Source of the DNA: Cladophialophora immunda
Lineage: Eukaryota; Ascomycota; Eurotiomycetes; Chaetothyriales; Herpotrichiellaceae
Direction: 5' to 3'
Length of the DNA: 64,000 nt
NCBI RefSeq assembly: GCF_000835495.1
Contig: NW_015622543.1
Span: 1-64,000 of the forward strand
Of this stretch, positions 34,157 to 44,024 are shown in pieces; positions within the stretch are counted from its first letter, which is position 1; each line of letters starts with the position of its first letter. The notes under the pieces were generated by a model that saw only the letters and a program-made list of their open reading frames with translations, did not search any database and was not told the origin of the DNA. Position numbers and translations under genes: made by a program.

Positions 34157-35743
34157 CTTGTTTCCTGGCGTTATAACAGCTACAAGTACCAGCACAGAAT
34201 ACAAAGGGCGTTCATATGTGCATCTCTGTATGTACTCGGTATTGAAGTTCAGCTCATGCTATCAACCGTCACGAAATACAGGCAAACGAGGGGGCAAACT
34301 CTTTCTTCCAGAAATGAAGCATGGTCGATGTTTTGGCATCCTATTTCATACAATAAATTGGTGGGAGGGAAGGATGAATTCAACACAAGCGAATGTAGGG
34401 GTATCGGCCCCAATAATAATAATATCTCATTACCTCCGCGTTAGCAGTCAGCGTTCTGGCCTGAAACGAATTTTGTAGGGAGAACAAAAGGAATGAATTA
34501 TTTTGTCGTGACAAAGGGATGAATGGAGGAGCCTAACAGAGTAATCCGCCTTGTCAATCAATAACATCCATATTGAGTGGTCCAGCTTTCAACCCAATTC
34601 CTAACATGGCCAATATACAGCTTGAGAGCAGAAAAGAAGGTTGGAGGAAGCTTTCTCGTGCAACAAACCCCCAACATTGTAAATGTAGCCCGAGGTGTTG
34701 GAACGGTTGTCCTCGTGGTCGAAGAGTTTGACACCAGCGTTGCTCGTACTGGGACCGAAAAGCTACGCACCACAACGGCAGCCGAGACGGTGAGGATCTA
34801 CATGGCATGCATCACTTCGACGTTGTAGCACGTGTTACTGCGCCTTTCTCGGCCTCGTAAAAACGGTTGCTCGACATTCAGGCCACATATCCGACCACCC
34901 ATTCCCTCGGGCTCCAAGAAGAGGCCTCGCTCTCAATTTCTCCTGCTCGATCCTCCTGAATCCTGACCTCAGCGTCGCCTCGACCTCCCCTGTTTCGCAT
35001 CCAGGTCTTTCGTTTCTTCAAACTCCTATAGCTCCACCCCCGAGAAATGGCGCCCTCAAGCAATTGGTGGGCGTCGCACCCCGGCCCAAAGCTCAAAAAT
35101 TAAACACAGCTTGCAATTTCCACCGGCGCAAACACTGGCGAATTCTGGAGCTTCGCGCAATCCACCCACAATGGCGCCTTGCCGTTTCGGTCGCTAAGCT
35201 ACCCCTGACACCATGCTTTTCTCGACAACCACCATCCGCCGGTTTGCACAAGCGTCGCCTTATTGTCTTCAACGGCGTAGAAACGCTTGCAACGCTCGCG
35301 ATCCCCTAGCCGTTTGGCGTGATGTGGCTGATACTTAAGCCCGTATTCAAAGATTGGCATCTCGCTCCAAGCCCCATGGTTGCAAGGTGACCAGAAGATC
35401 CTCATCGCTTGCGACCGCTCTTTGCGCCAACAGACATCCAGCTGGCTCCCCACTATACTAAACTGAGACAATTCTGCCCCAGCTCACGATGCCCGATGGC
35501 ATAGGAGGCAATCATCCTGGCGGCGGGAGCCCACAACCCATGGCTTCGCGGCAGGCCGATCAGGTTGGCCAATCTTCGATGGGAAGGTGAAAAAGACCCA
35601 AACGGGGCCAGAGGTAGAGTGATATACAACCCCTACCCGCGCCTCAGTTTGTTTCTCTTCTTCTCCTTCTATCTCGCACGCATCATATTCCTTCAAGTCA
35701 CTCCTTTGTGCGGGCAAATCTGCCTGCGTCCGTTCGTTCAATT
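34157..35743. other. Right part of the gene-poor gap and oxidase promoter
   Basis: Apart from the possible extra exon near 34,650-34,760 (minus) I see no gene. The last 150 bases before the oxidase are C/T-rich, as in fungal core promoters. Confidence 0.45.
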
Positions 35744-38211
35744 ATGCGTTCTTTTCCTCTTTTCTTCACCGCTGCTGCGGCTGGTCTCGCAAGTGCTTCC
35801 ACCTGGGAGTCCGATGTCACCGTCACGGCCACCTCTACGCGAACTCACACAATCTGCCCGGTAACGCAGGTCCTCACATGCGACGCTTCGGGTCCCACGG
35901 ATGTGGGAGCGGGTAATGGCTGGCACCCTGGCCATGGAGACAACGGTGCCGAGGATGCCTGGGCCTCACTCTGGGATGCGCAGAAGTCGAAATATGGTAT
36001 CGGAAGCGACTGGAACACCGCGACCGCTACCGGTGGCCGTCCTGACAATGGATGGGGAAATGGTGGTCATGGTGGCCATGGTTCCACGCCATCCACCACA
36101 GAGGGCTCAGGTCCTTCGTCCACTGGAAGCGGTGGTTCTGGTTCAGGACCAAGCAGTTCTGGCTCCGGAGGCTCTGGATCGGGCCCGAGCAGCAGCTACA
36201 GCTACAGCTATACCTCGCCGACTACCAGCGGTGGTTATGTCCCGACCTCGTCTTCCACCCCTACCACTACGGCAAGCTCTGGCGCCTGTCCGACTTATAC
36301 CCCAGTTAAAAACGCTACGGATGACTACTGCAACTCGGCCTCTGATCGCTCTGTCTGGTGCGACAACAAGGATATTAACAGCGATTACTACAGTGACTAC
36401 CAGACCGGCGTCACTCGTAAATACACGTTGACAATCACCAACACCACATTGGTGTTTGACGGCACGGGTCCTAAGCTCGCTCTTGCGATTAACGGCCAAG
36501 TACCTGGCCCCGTGATTGAGGCCAACTGGGGTGATATGGTCGAGGTCACCGTGATCAACCAACTGCAAGACAACAGCACGTCGATTCACTGGCATGGTAT
36601 CCGTCAGCTCAACACCAACGATCAAGACGGTGTTCCTGGTGTTACCGAATGTGGTATTGCTGGAAACGGTGGCAGCCGCACATACACATGGCTTGCAAGC
36701 TCCTACGGCACTTCTTGGTACCACAGCCATACCTTCGCTCAATACGGCGACGGTATCCGTGGTCCCATCGTCATCCACGGCCCTGCAACATCCGACTACG
36801 ACTACGACATGGGTACAGTTATGATTGATGACACGTGAGTTATTTGCTATTGTTCAGCGAGCTCAGCCACTGATTGTTCGCAGTTTCCCCATCACCGCAG
36901 CTGCCATGGCATCTCGTATTGCGCACGTCGGACCGGGTGGCTCCTTCAACACCCTCTTCAACGGCATGAACAAGAATCCTGATGGGACTGCTCCTGGTGG
37001 AACTCCTTTCTCGTGGGGTGTCAAGCCTTGCAAGAAGCACTTGTTCCGTATTATCAACAGGTTTGTATTCTCTCGCTAGCACAGGAATTTCGACTAAAAC
37101 ATTTCACAGCTCCGCCCAAAACAGCTACATCGTTGGTTTCGACAATCACACAATGACTGTCATTGCTGCTGATTTTGTACCCATCGTGCCCTACACTACC
37201 ACAACCCTCAACATTGCGACTGGCCAGCGATTCGATGTGATTGTCCAGATGGACCAAGCACCCAGCAGCTACTATGTTCGTGCAGTCATTCAAACCGGAT
37301 GCCCCTCAGGTGGTGCCAACTCTGGCCTGGGAACTGCTAATGCAATCATCAACTACGAAAATGCTACTCCAGTCACCCCAGTCATCTCGACCTCCATCAC
37401 CAATGTCACTGCCAACATCTGCCAAGATGAGCCTCTTGCTTCCCTGGTACCTTACCTTGAGAAGCCTGCTGGCACTGTAACCGCATTCCAGGGCTCCGCA
37501 TCCACCATCCCTGCTGGCTCCGTGACCTCAGTTGCAACCAATGATGACGGAACTGTCTTCCAATGGTACATCAACAATGCGGTCATCAACGTTAACTACA
37601 GCCAACCTACTCTCCAGACTTTGGCTCAGGGTTCAAACAACAGCCTGATCAGCAATCCTGTTGTTCTCAGCCAGGCTAACCAATGGGTCTACTTTGTCAT
37701 CCAGAACCAGTTCTTTGCGTCTCATCCCATGCACGTCCACGGTCACGATGTCTCCATTCTCGGCACTGGTACTGGCACTTTCACCTCCGACCTCGTGAGC
37801 TCTCTCAACTTTGACAACCCAATGCGTCGTGACACAGTCATGCTGCAGGGCTCTCCGGGTCCTGGTTTCCCTGCTGGTTACACCGTCATTGGTTTTGAGA
37901 CCGACAACCCCGGCGCGTGGCTCATGCACTGCCACATTTCCTGGCACGTTGATGGCGGTCTTGCTCTTCAATTCCTTGAACGACCTGATGACATTCCAGC
38001 CAAACAATATGTTGACCAGGCATTCGAAGATGAGTGCTCTGCCCTGGCTGCCTACCAGGATTCCAACCCTCAAGGCGCCAAGTTGACTGGCCAATCCGGT
38101 CTGAAGGCCCGTGGATACTCGGATGAGTTGGACATTGAGATCTTCCGCCCCGATGCGAAGATTGACATCAACAAGTACCGCAAGCGATATTCCCACCGTC
38201 GCCTTCATTAA
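35744..38211 (+). CDS. Multicopper oxidase, laccase-like
   Basis: A secreted oxidase of 789 residues from exons 35,744-36,834, 36,884-37,060 and 37,110-38,211. The N-terminus (MRSFPLFFTAAAAGLASAS) is a signal peptide. All four copper motifs are present: HWHG (282-285), HSH (327-329), HPMHVHGHD (about 628-636) and HCHISWH with the type 1 Cys at 697. The residue ten after that Cys is Leu, as in many ascomycete laccases. Oddities are a Ser/Gly-rich insert (about 105-180) with two exact GSGGSGSGPSSS repeats, giving an unusually long N-terminal part, and a basic end (KYRKRYSHRRLH) without the DSGL/I/V plug of classical ascomycete laccases. It oxidises phenols or related compounds with O2 reduction; a role in pigment, lignin or metal chemistry cannot be decided. 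The start is the ATG at 35,744; an upstream extension needs GTG. Confidence 0.9.
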
Positions 38212-38844
38212 GTGGCTAAGATCCAGGTCGAACGGCATTTGCACGCAGCAGCAGCGGTGAAGTAAATAATGGGAGGATTCTGGTAATGCACACTCATGTA
38301 CCCTAGCATAGTTTTTGCCTATCTTTCGTCATGTCCAATTCTGTTCATTGTAGGAACTGGAGCCCTCTTTCAAATATGGTGATGAGTGCAGCTCCATCGC
38401 CGTCCTTTTCAAGCATGATGTCGGGAGTTCTCTGAATACGATGCACAATCTATCCCCCAATTCCGCGTGCTGCAGATTCTTCCGCCAGGGCACATGATCT
38501 TCCCGCTGGATCGCATTTGTATACATGTTGCCTCCGTTTCCCCAACTTTTATGCTGTCCCCAATAACCTTGACCCTTTTTCATCTCCATTGTGGTGCCGC
38601 TCTCCACCTTACCAACTCTTGTGCTCAGAATGTGGAGGCTCTCCACATTGCATGGGGAAATACGACCAGTCCCACGCGGCCCATCTTCAGATTCCAATGC
38701 CTCTGCACTATACATGGGCGCACCAATGAGGGGTTGCTATCAGGAGTGAACATGGGGTCTCAATTTTGGCCTTGAAGACGCTCCAACTCTCATGTTCGCA
38801 AGAAGGTCTCCTTCCAAGTATGTTGGCTTCTCGATTGTCCTGGA
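38212..38844. other. Intergenic region with a 9 bp hairpin
   Basis: About 0.63 kb after the oxidase. AATGTGGAG-GCT-CTCCACATT at 38,629-38,649 is a perfect 9 bp inverted repeat with a 3 bp loop. No gene supported. Confidence 0.5.
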
Positions 38845-38990
38845 ATCAATGCATCTTTGGACAGCTTGACACGCGGGTTTGGAAGAGGGCTTTGTCACAC
38901 TTGAAAAAGATGCAAGCATCAATGCATCTTTGGACAGTTTGACACACGGGTTTGGAAGAGGGCTTTGTCACACTTGAAGAAGAGGCAAGC
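38845..38990. repeat. 73 bp tandem duplication abutting the P450 start
   Basis: Two adjacent copies, 38,845-38,917 and 38,918-38,990, differ at only four positions (CAGCTTG/CAGTTTG, CACGCGG/CACACGG, GAAAAAG/GAAGAAG, ATGCAAGC/AGGCAAGC). The second copy ends four bases before the P450 ATG, so the duplication doubles the 5' leader and proximal promoter. Confidence 0.9.
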
Positions 38991-38994
38991 CATC

Positions 38995-40683
38995 ATGGCC
39001 GGCAGCCATTTGCTAAGCTCAGTACGGTTCGAGAACGTCTCACTCGTCAAAACCGTGCTGGCCAGCTGTATCGCTTTTCCCATGTTATTCATTATCGGCT
39101 TCTACCTATGGGTCACTCCGAGCACACTGAAGGATTCGCGGCGGAAACACCTTCCCCCTGGTCCTCGCGGTCTGCCTTTCTTGGGGAATTTTTTTGAAAT
39201 GTCAAGGGCTGAAACGTTTCGATTTCAGGCACAAAAGTGGGCTAAACAGTATGGTGAGATTTTTTACACCAAGATGGGAGGAGCTGATTATATCTACCTG
39301 TCATCTCCCACGGCTGTCAAAGACTTGATGGACAAGAAGTCTGGCATATACTCCTCACGACCACCCGCGCCGCTTGCTAGCGATGTGGCATCCGCTGGTC
39401 GACGACAATTGTTCATGCCATACGGGCCCAAATACCGTGTTGTGCGAAAAATTGCCCATCAGCTCCTCAACATAACTGTTTCCACCAGCTACCAGCCCAT
39501 TCAAGATCTCGAATCCAAGCAACTAATGTACGATATACTCCACGACCCACAACACTTCTATGATCACAACCGACGCTACTCATCAAGTGTGATTCTGACT
39601 GTGGCTTATGGACATCGGATGGCGGATTGGGACAATCCACTGGTGAAGAAGATTTACAGCGTGGTCAACAACCTACAGCAGTTTTCTGCACCGGGTGCTT
39701 TCCTAGTCGACACTTGGCCCTCGCTACGATATTTTCCTCAATGGATGTTTGGTAACTGGAGGAAGTTTGGCGAGAAATGTTTCGCCCATGATTCGGTCGT
39801 CTATCTCAAGCTTTGGGGAGATCTGAAGAAAGAAGTTGACGAAGGCAAAGCTAAACCAAGCTTTGCGAAGGATTTCTATCTGAGCAACCCGGAGAAACTT
39901 GGGCTGGATCAACTCCAAGCAGCCTATCAAACTGGTGGTCTGGTCGAAGCCGGTTCTGAAACAACATCGGCATTCTTGAACTCCTGGATCTTGGCAATGA
40001 CACTGAATCCTCATATTATGAAAAAGGCTCAGGAAGAGGTCGATCGAGTGGTGGGAGAAGATAGACTGCCTACGTGGGAGGATGAGACAAATCTACCCTA
40101 TCTCAGAGCTATGATCAAGGAATTGCTTCGCACTCGTCCGCCCAACAAATTTGGCATGCAGCATTACACAACGGAGGATGACTGGTACGACGGTTACTTT
40201 ATCCCAAAAGAGACAGTGGTTGTGTTGAACTGGTGGTAAGTGTCTTCAGCGTCTGGAAGCTTAATCTCTTCCTGACATACATATAGGGCAATAAACTATG
40301 ACCCATCTCGTTGGGACAGGCCCAATGAGTTTATGCCAGAGCGCTTCCTCGGATACGATCTCCCGGCGGCCTCCTACATAAACATTGCAGATCCCAACCA
40401 GCGCGACCACTTCTCCTATGGAGCAGGAAGGCGAGTATGTCCAGGTGTACATGTGGCAGAAAAGTCACTATTTTTGAATATTTCTCGTGTCTTATGGGCG
40501 TTCAACATCTCAAAGAAAATTGACAAAGATGGGATTGTGATTGAGCCAAACACTGCAATGGTTCCCGGCTGGATGACGATCCCACAACCATTTGAATGCG
40601 ACATTACGGTGAGGTCCGAAAAGAAAGCGGCATTGATCAATCACGTTTGGGCGGAGACCAAAAAGTCTCTTGATGGTAAATAG
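38995..40683 (+). CDS. Cytochrome P450 monooxygenase
   Basis: An ER-anchored P450 of 545 residues from exons 38,995-40,235 and 40,287-40,683. A membrane anchor (about 18-40) precedes the hinge PPGPRGLPFLG (54-64). The oxygen-binding I-helix motif is AGSETTS (319-325), ExxR is ELLR (376-379), PERF is present, and the haem loop is FSYGAGRRVCPG with Cys465 as iron ligand. The 51 nt intron restores LNWWAINYDPSRWDRPNEF across the join. The sequence resembles the large fungal group annotated as O-methylsterigmatocystin-oxidoreductase-like, a label that says little about substrate. The ATG at 38,995 is preferred; an upstream in-frame TTG lies inside the duplicated leader. The laccase-like gene lies 0.8 kb upstream on the same strand, with no further cluster genes. 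Confidence 0.9.
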
Positions 40684-41246
40684 GTGTTACCTTCCCGACC
40701 CTGCAATGCATTCAAAGACGTCCAGCATGCAGTAATGACATGGCTGGATATGTAGCCTAGGAAGTATTTGACAATCATTTGGGGTTCTCGAACAAGATAC
40801 AAGATTGCTGTAGCTATTACTGTTCCCTATAGTGCAGCTTCAGTCAAAATGCCTCGACGGAAAAGCTGGATATCGACAAGCAGTAGCTACGTCAAGAATC
40901 AATTATGCCCTCCTCACTCATTCTGAGTTGCGATTGTGATTGGCTCGCTGCAACGTCGAGCATGGGTGCGGCTGTGGATACCAATCGGCAAGTCAGCAAA
41001 CTTGCCAAGGTTGGATAAATTACGTCTGAGCAAAGCGACATTAGTGCAAGCCTGGGTCAGCGAGCGAGGTTGGTCGCGTCAGTTGTCTGCCTTCGACTTG
41101 ATGAATTTAATAGTCGCTGTCTCTCTCTTTCTTCCCGTTATTCTGCTCTACAAGGAAAAATCGACAATTCAAGCGCATCACACAGTGAAACTCCGCCCTT
41201 AGACTCTCTTCGCCCTCTCCATCACTATCGCTTTCAGCTCTCCATC
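40684..41246. other. Intergenic region, RPN8 promoter
   Basis: About 0.56 kb between same-strand genes, with a C/T-rich stretch just before the RPN8 ATG. No gene supported. I did not find a clear PACE-like proteasome element. Confidence 0.5.
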
Positions 41247-42369
41247 ATGCCTGCAACGACCGCAGAGACACTCTCCCTTGTGAGCAGACAAGTCTCGGTT
41301 GCTCCACTAGTTCTCCTATCAGCTGCAGATCACTACGGTCGCTCGGCCAAAGGAACTCGAAAACGAGTAGTGGGTGTTCTACTTGGTCAAAACGACGGCA
41401 AGAATGTCCGAGTGTCAAACAGCTTCGCTGGTGCGTTGGCGAGTGTTCTCGTATACAAATCTTCACTGACAGATGACAGTGCCCTTTGAGGAGGACGAGA
41501 AAGACCCCTCCGTCTGGTTTCTGGACCATAACTACGTCGAGTCAATGCGGGAAATGTTCAAAAAGGTCAACGCGCGAGAAAAATTGATCGGGTGGTACCA
41601 TTCCGGCCCCAAGTTGCGAGCCTCTGATCTCCAGATCAACGAACTGTTCAAGAAATACACACCAAATCCGCTCCTTGTCATCATCGATGTTCAACCGAAG
41701 GAAGTTGGCGTACCCACGGACGCATATTTTGCAATTGAAGAGATCAAGGACGATGGAACAACAACGACCAAGACATTTGTGCATACCCCCTCCATCATTG
41801 AAGCAGAAGAGGCAGAGGAGATCGGCGTGGAACATCTGCTCAGAGACATTCGCGATGTCGCAGTCGGCACCCTCTCCTCTCGAATCACCCAACAGCTGCA
41901 GTCTCTCCAAGGTCTCCATCTACGGTTACGGGACATCAGCGCCTACCTTGAAAAAGTTCTTGATGGCGAACTGCCCATCAACCATGCCATCCTCGGCAAT
42001 TTGCAAGACATTTTTAATCTCCTCCCTAACTTGACCACTCCTCCCGCCTCCCGACCGAATGGCAAGAACCAAATCGAGAACAGCGAGCTAGCCCGCGCCA
42101 TGAGCATCAAAACCAATGATCAGCTGATGACCATCTACCTCAGTTCGCTAGTCCGTGCAATCACCGCCTTTCATGACCTCATTGACAACAAGAACCAGAA
42201 TCGACAGCAGCAAGAAGAAAAGTACGCAAAGAAGGATGAGGCTGAAAAGAAGGAAGGTGAGAAGGAGAAGGACGAGAAAAAGTCGGGCCCTAATGGGGCG
42301 GTAAACGGAGACAAGAAGGACGCCGAAGAGAATGGCAGCGGAAAGGGAAAGGGCAAGAAGAAGAGCTAG
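41247..42369 (+). CDS. RPN8: 26S proteasome regulatory subunit Rpn8
   Basis: A lid subunit of the 19S proteasome, 357 residues, from exons 41,247-41,430 and 41,480-42,369. The MPN domain fills the N-terminal half ([16 protein letters not shown]..., [10 protein letters not shown]). At the metalloprotease position it reads [17 protein letters not shown], lacking the HxH pair of active JAMM enzymes, as expected for Rpn8, the inactive partner of Rpn11. The next part ([20 protein letters not shown], then [10 protein letters not shown]) is the Rpn8/PSMD7 core. The C-terminus is a long Lys/Glu alternating tail (KEKE type), somewhat extended. The 49 nt intron joins NSFA to [10 protein letters not shown] highly conserved housekeeping gene. 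Confidence 0.96.
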
Positions 42370-42734
42370 ACAACGAGATATCCGAGACTTTTCGCATGGA
42401 GCATGGCGTTTCGATCGACATGCTCGGCTTTAGAGCATGCTTTTGCTGCCGAGCACGAGCAATGTATATTATCATGAAGACTTGAGATCAGTGTTTGGGC
42501 GATTGAGGCGGCTGCGATCATCTGTCACCATGGCGCTGAAGCCGCGGGTTTTCGACATCAGGATCCGCCTCTCTGGGAGAGGCATCAAACACAACAGTGT
42601 CTGATTTCTTCGTCCCGCAAGATATGCTCACAACCCGACGCTCCAATAAAGCCCCGCTTCTCAAGATGTGCAGTGTCATCTTCATACTACTTCTCGTGAA
42701 GAACAGACATATCGTGTCTCCCTGGGCGTAGTTG
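42370..42734. other. Convergent intergenic region
   Basis: About 0.37 kb between the stops of RPN8 (plus) and the SWIM protein (minus); the two 3' UTRs probably share it. A short minus frame here has no recognisable content. Confidence 0.5.
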
Positions 42735-43751
42735 TCAAGTCCCTCCGTGTTCACTCCATCCGGCTCCCCATGCAACGGCCTCTTCCCTCGAGACAGCGCT
42801 CTGCTTCACGGTGTCTGTGAATAAGTTAGGGGCGGCATTTGCGAGGAAAGCGGCCACGAGATGTTTGCAGCTTGGAACTGTGGCGACCTCCAGTGTGGCG
42901 GTACCACCAAATCCCCAGTTATCCTTGATCTTCGATTTCGAGCCGCTAATTCGGGCAAGATGAGTGGTATCTTCGAATACTCCAGAGTCCCGATCACATT
43001 GCAGGTTCAAACTCTGAAATACACTCACGCTGAATGCTGGACAAGTGCAATTCCAACCGTCAAGGCGGACCTCGTAGAACGGGACTGTTGCGCTGGTGTT
43101 TCCGCCGCGAGGATGGAAGCGTGGTCTCGAAATCTGCTTGTCCATAGCGGATGAAGATTGAACGTAAAAGACTTCCCAGCCATTGACATCCCGTTGAGCT
43201 GGGAGTTGAGCTTCAGAGCATTCGAGCACCGAGCGAGTTCCGCCTGGAGAACTTCCCCATTGGGGCACGCATTCTTGATCGTCTACCTCCGGGGCTGAGT
43301 GCTTCACCAAGAACTTTGTAACCAGACCTCGGTCCAGGAGATCAAGCGCGGGGAGCAGTTCATGAGGGAACAGCATATGCAGAGTTAAGAAGACCGGACG
43401 TGCCTTCTCCTGATCCGATAGTGGGAGACGTTGGACGCCATTTTTATGAGCGAGTTGTGAGTCGCCTTGCGGACGAGGCGACTGTTGTTTGTCTTGATGA
43501 GAGGGTTCAAGGTCTGAGAAATACGACAGGGCCTCAAAGATCGAGTCTAGAACTGATGCTTGAGACTGGTTCCGAGTCATTGCGCGACTGAAAGCTCGGA
43601 GCAGCTGAAAGCCACTGATGAGGTTCGACGGTGATAAAAAAATATCTTTGCCAGCTCTTCCAGAGTTCGTTGCTGCCATGAGCTGGCACCGAACCAGACC
43701 GGCAGACGACAACAGGTAATTAATCGGCCATCCAGTGGATCGAAATTGCAT
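42735..43751 (-). CDS. SWS1: SWIM zinc-finger protein, Sws1/ZSWIM7-like
   Basis: A 338-residue frame with two blocks diagnostic of the Sws1/ZSWIM7 family. The first is a helical block FLTLHMLFPHELLPALDLLDRGLV. The second is a SWIM zinc finger, GWNCTCPAFSVSVF followed after about forty residues by SCKHLVAAFLA (CxC...CxH). Sws1 partners Rad51 paralogues in the Shu complex and helps load Rad51 during homologous recombination, in the nucleus. The stretch between CxC and CxH stays in frame; a GTGAGT inside it would be a donor but gives no in-frame product, so I keep it unspliced. The N-terminus is uncertain: ATGs at 43,751, 43,679 and about 43,580 are all possible. It lies 273 bp downstream of the rvt gene on the same strand. 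Confidence 0.75.
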   Translation of the reverse strand: MQFRSTGWPINYLLSSAGLVRCQLMAATNSGRAGKDIFLSPSNLISGFQLLRAFSRAMTRNQSQASVLDSIFEALSYFSDLEPSHQDKQQSPRPQGDSQLAHKNGVQRLPLSDQEKARPVFLTLHMLFPHELLPALDLLDRGLVTKFLVKHSAPEVDDQECVPQWGSSPGGTRSVLECSEAQLPAQRDVNGWEVFYVQSSSAMDKQISRPRFHPRGGNTSATVPFYEVRLDGWNCTCPAFSVSVFQSLNLQCDRDSGVFEDTTHLARISGSKSKIKDNWGFGGTATLEVATVPSCKHLVAAFLANAAPNLFTDTVKQSAVSREEAVAWGAGWSEHGGT

Positions 43752-44024
43752 AATCGCTAGGATTGTGGTCTCGTATAAAGTTCTATCTAGGTGCGGAGAG
43801 ATCGAATTGGCTTTTTGAGTTCCTACCAGTTAGATGTCAACTTGCGGCGTTTCTATATCTCCTTGTATACATGTATGAGCCCGAAAGACAGTCCTGGGCT
43901 TCTGGCTCGAAATCAGGCAAGTGCGGCCCAGCCTCGACGCCGTGTATTCAGATACCCATGGTCATGAATTTGGTCTCGCTACACTCGATACTGCATGGGT
44001 AACCAAAACATAAGTCCGTTGTGC

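Noticed and set aside
35744..40683. Laccase-like oxidase plus P450 as a biosynthetic gene cluster
   Set aside because: No backbone enzyme, regulator or transporter adjoins them, and housekeeping RPN8 follows directly, so linkage alone is weak evidence.
42904..43067. An intron inside the SWIM finger starting at a GTGAGT
   Set aside because: The nearest acceptors give out-of-frame or too short introns, and the unspliced frame preserves both CxC and CxH blocks.
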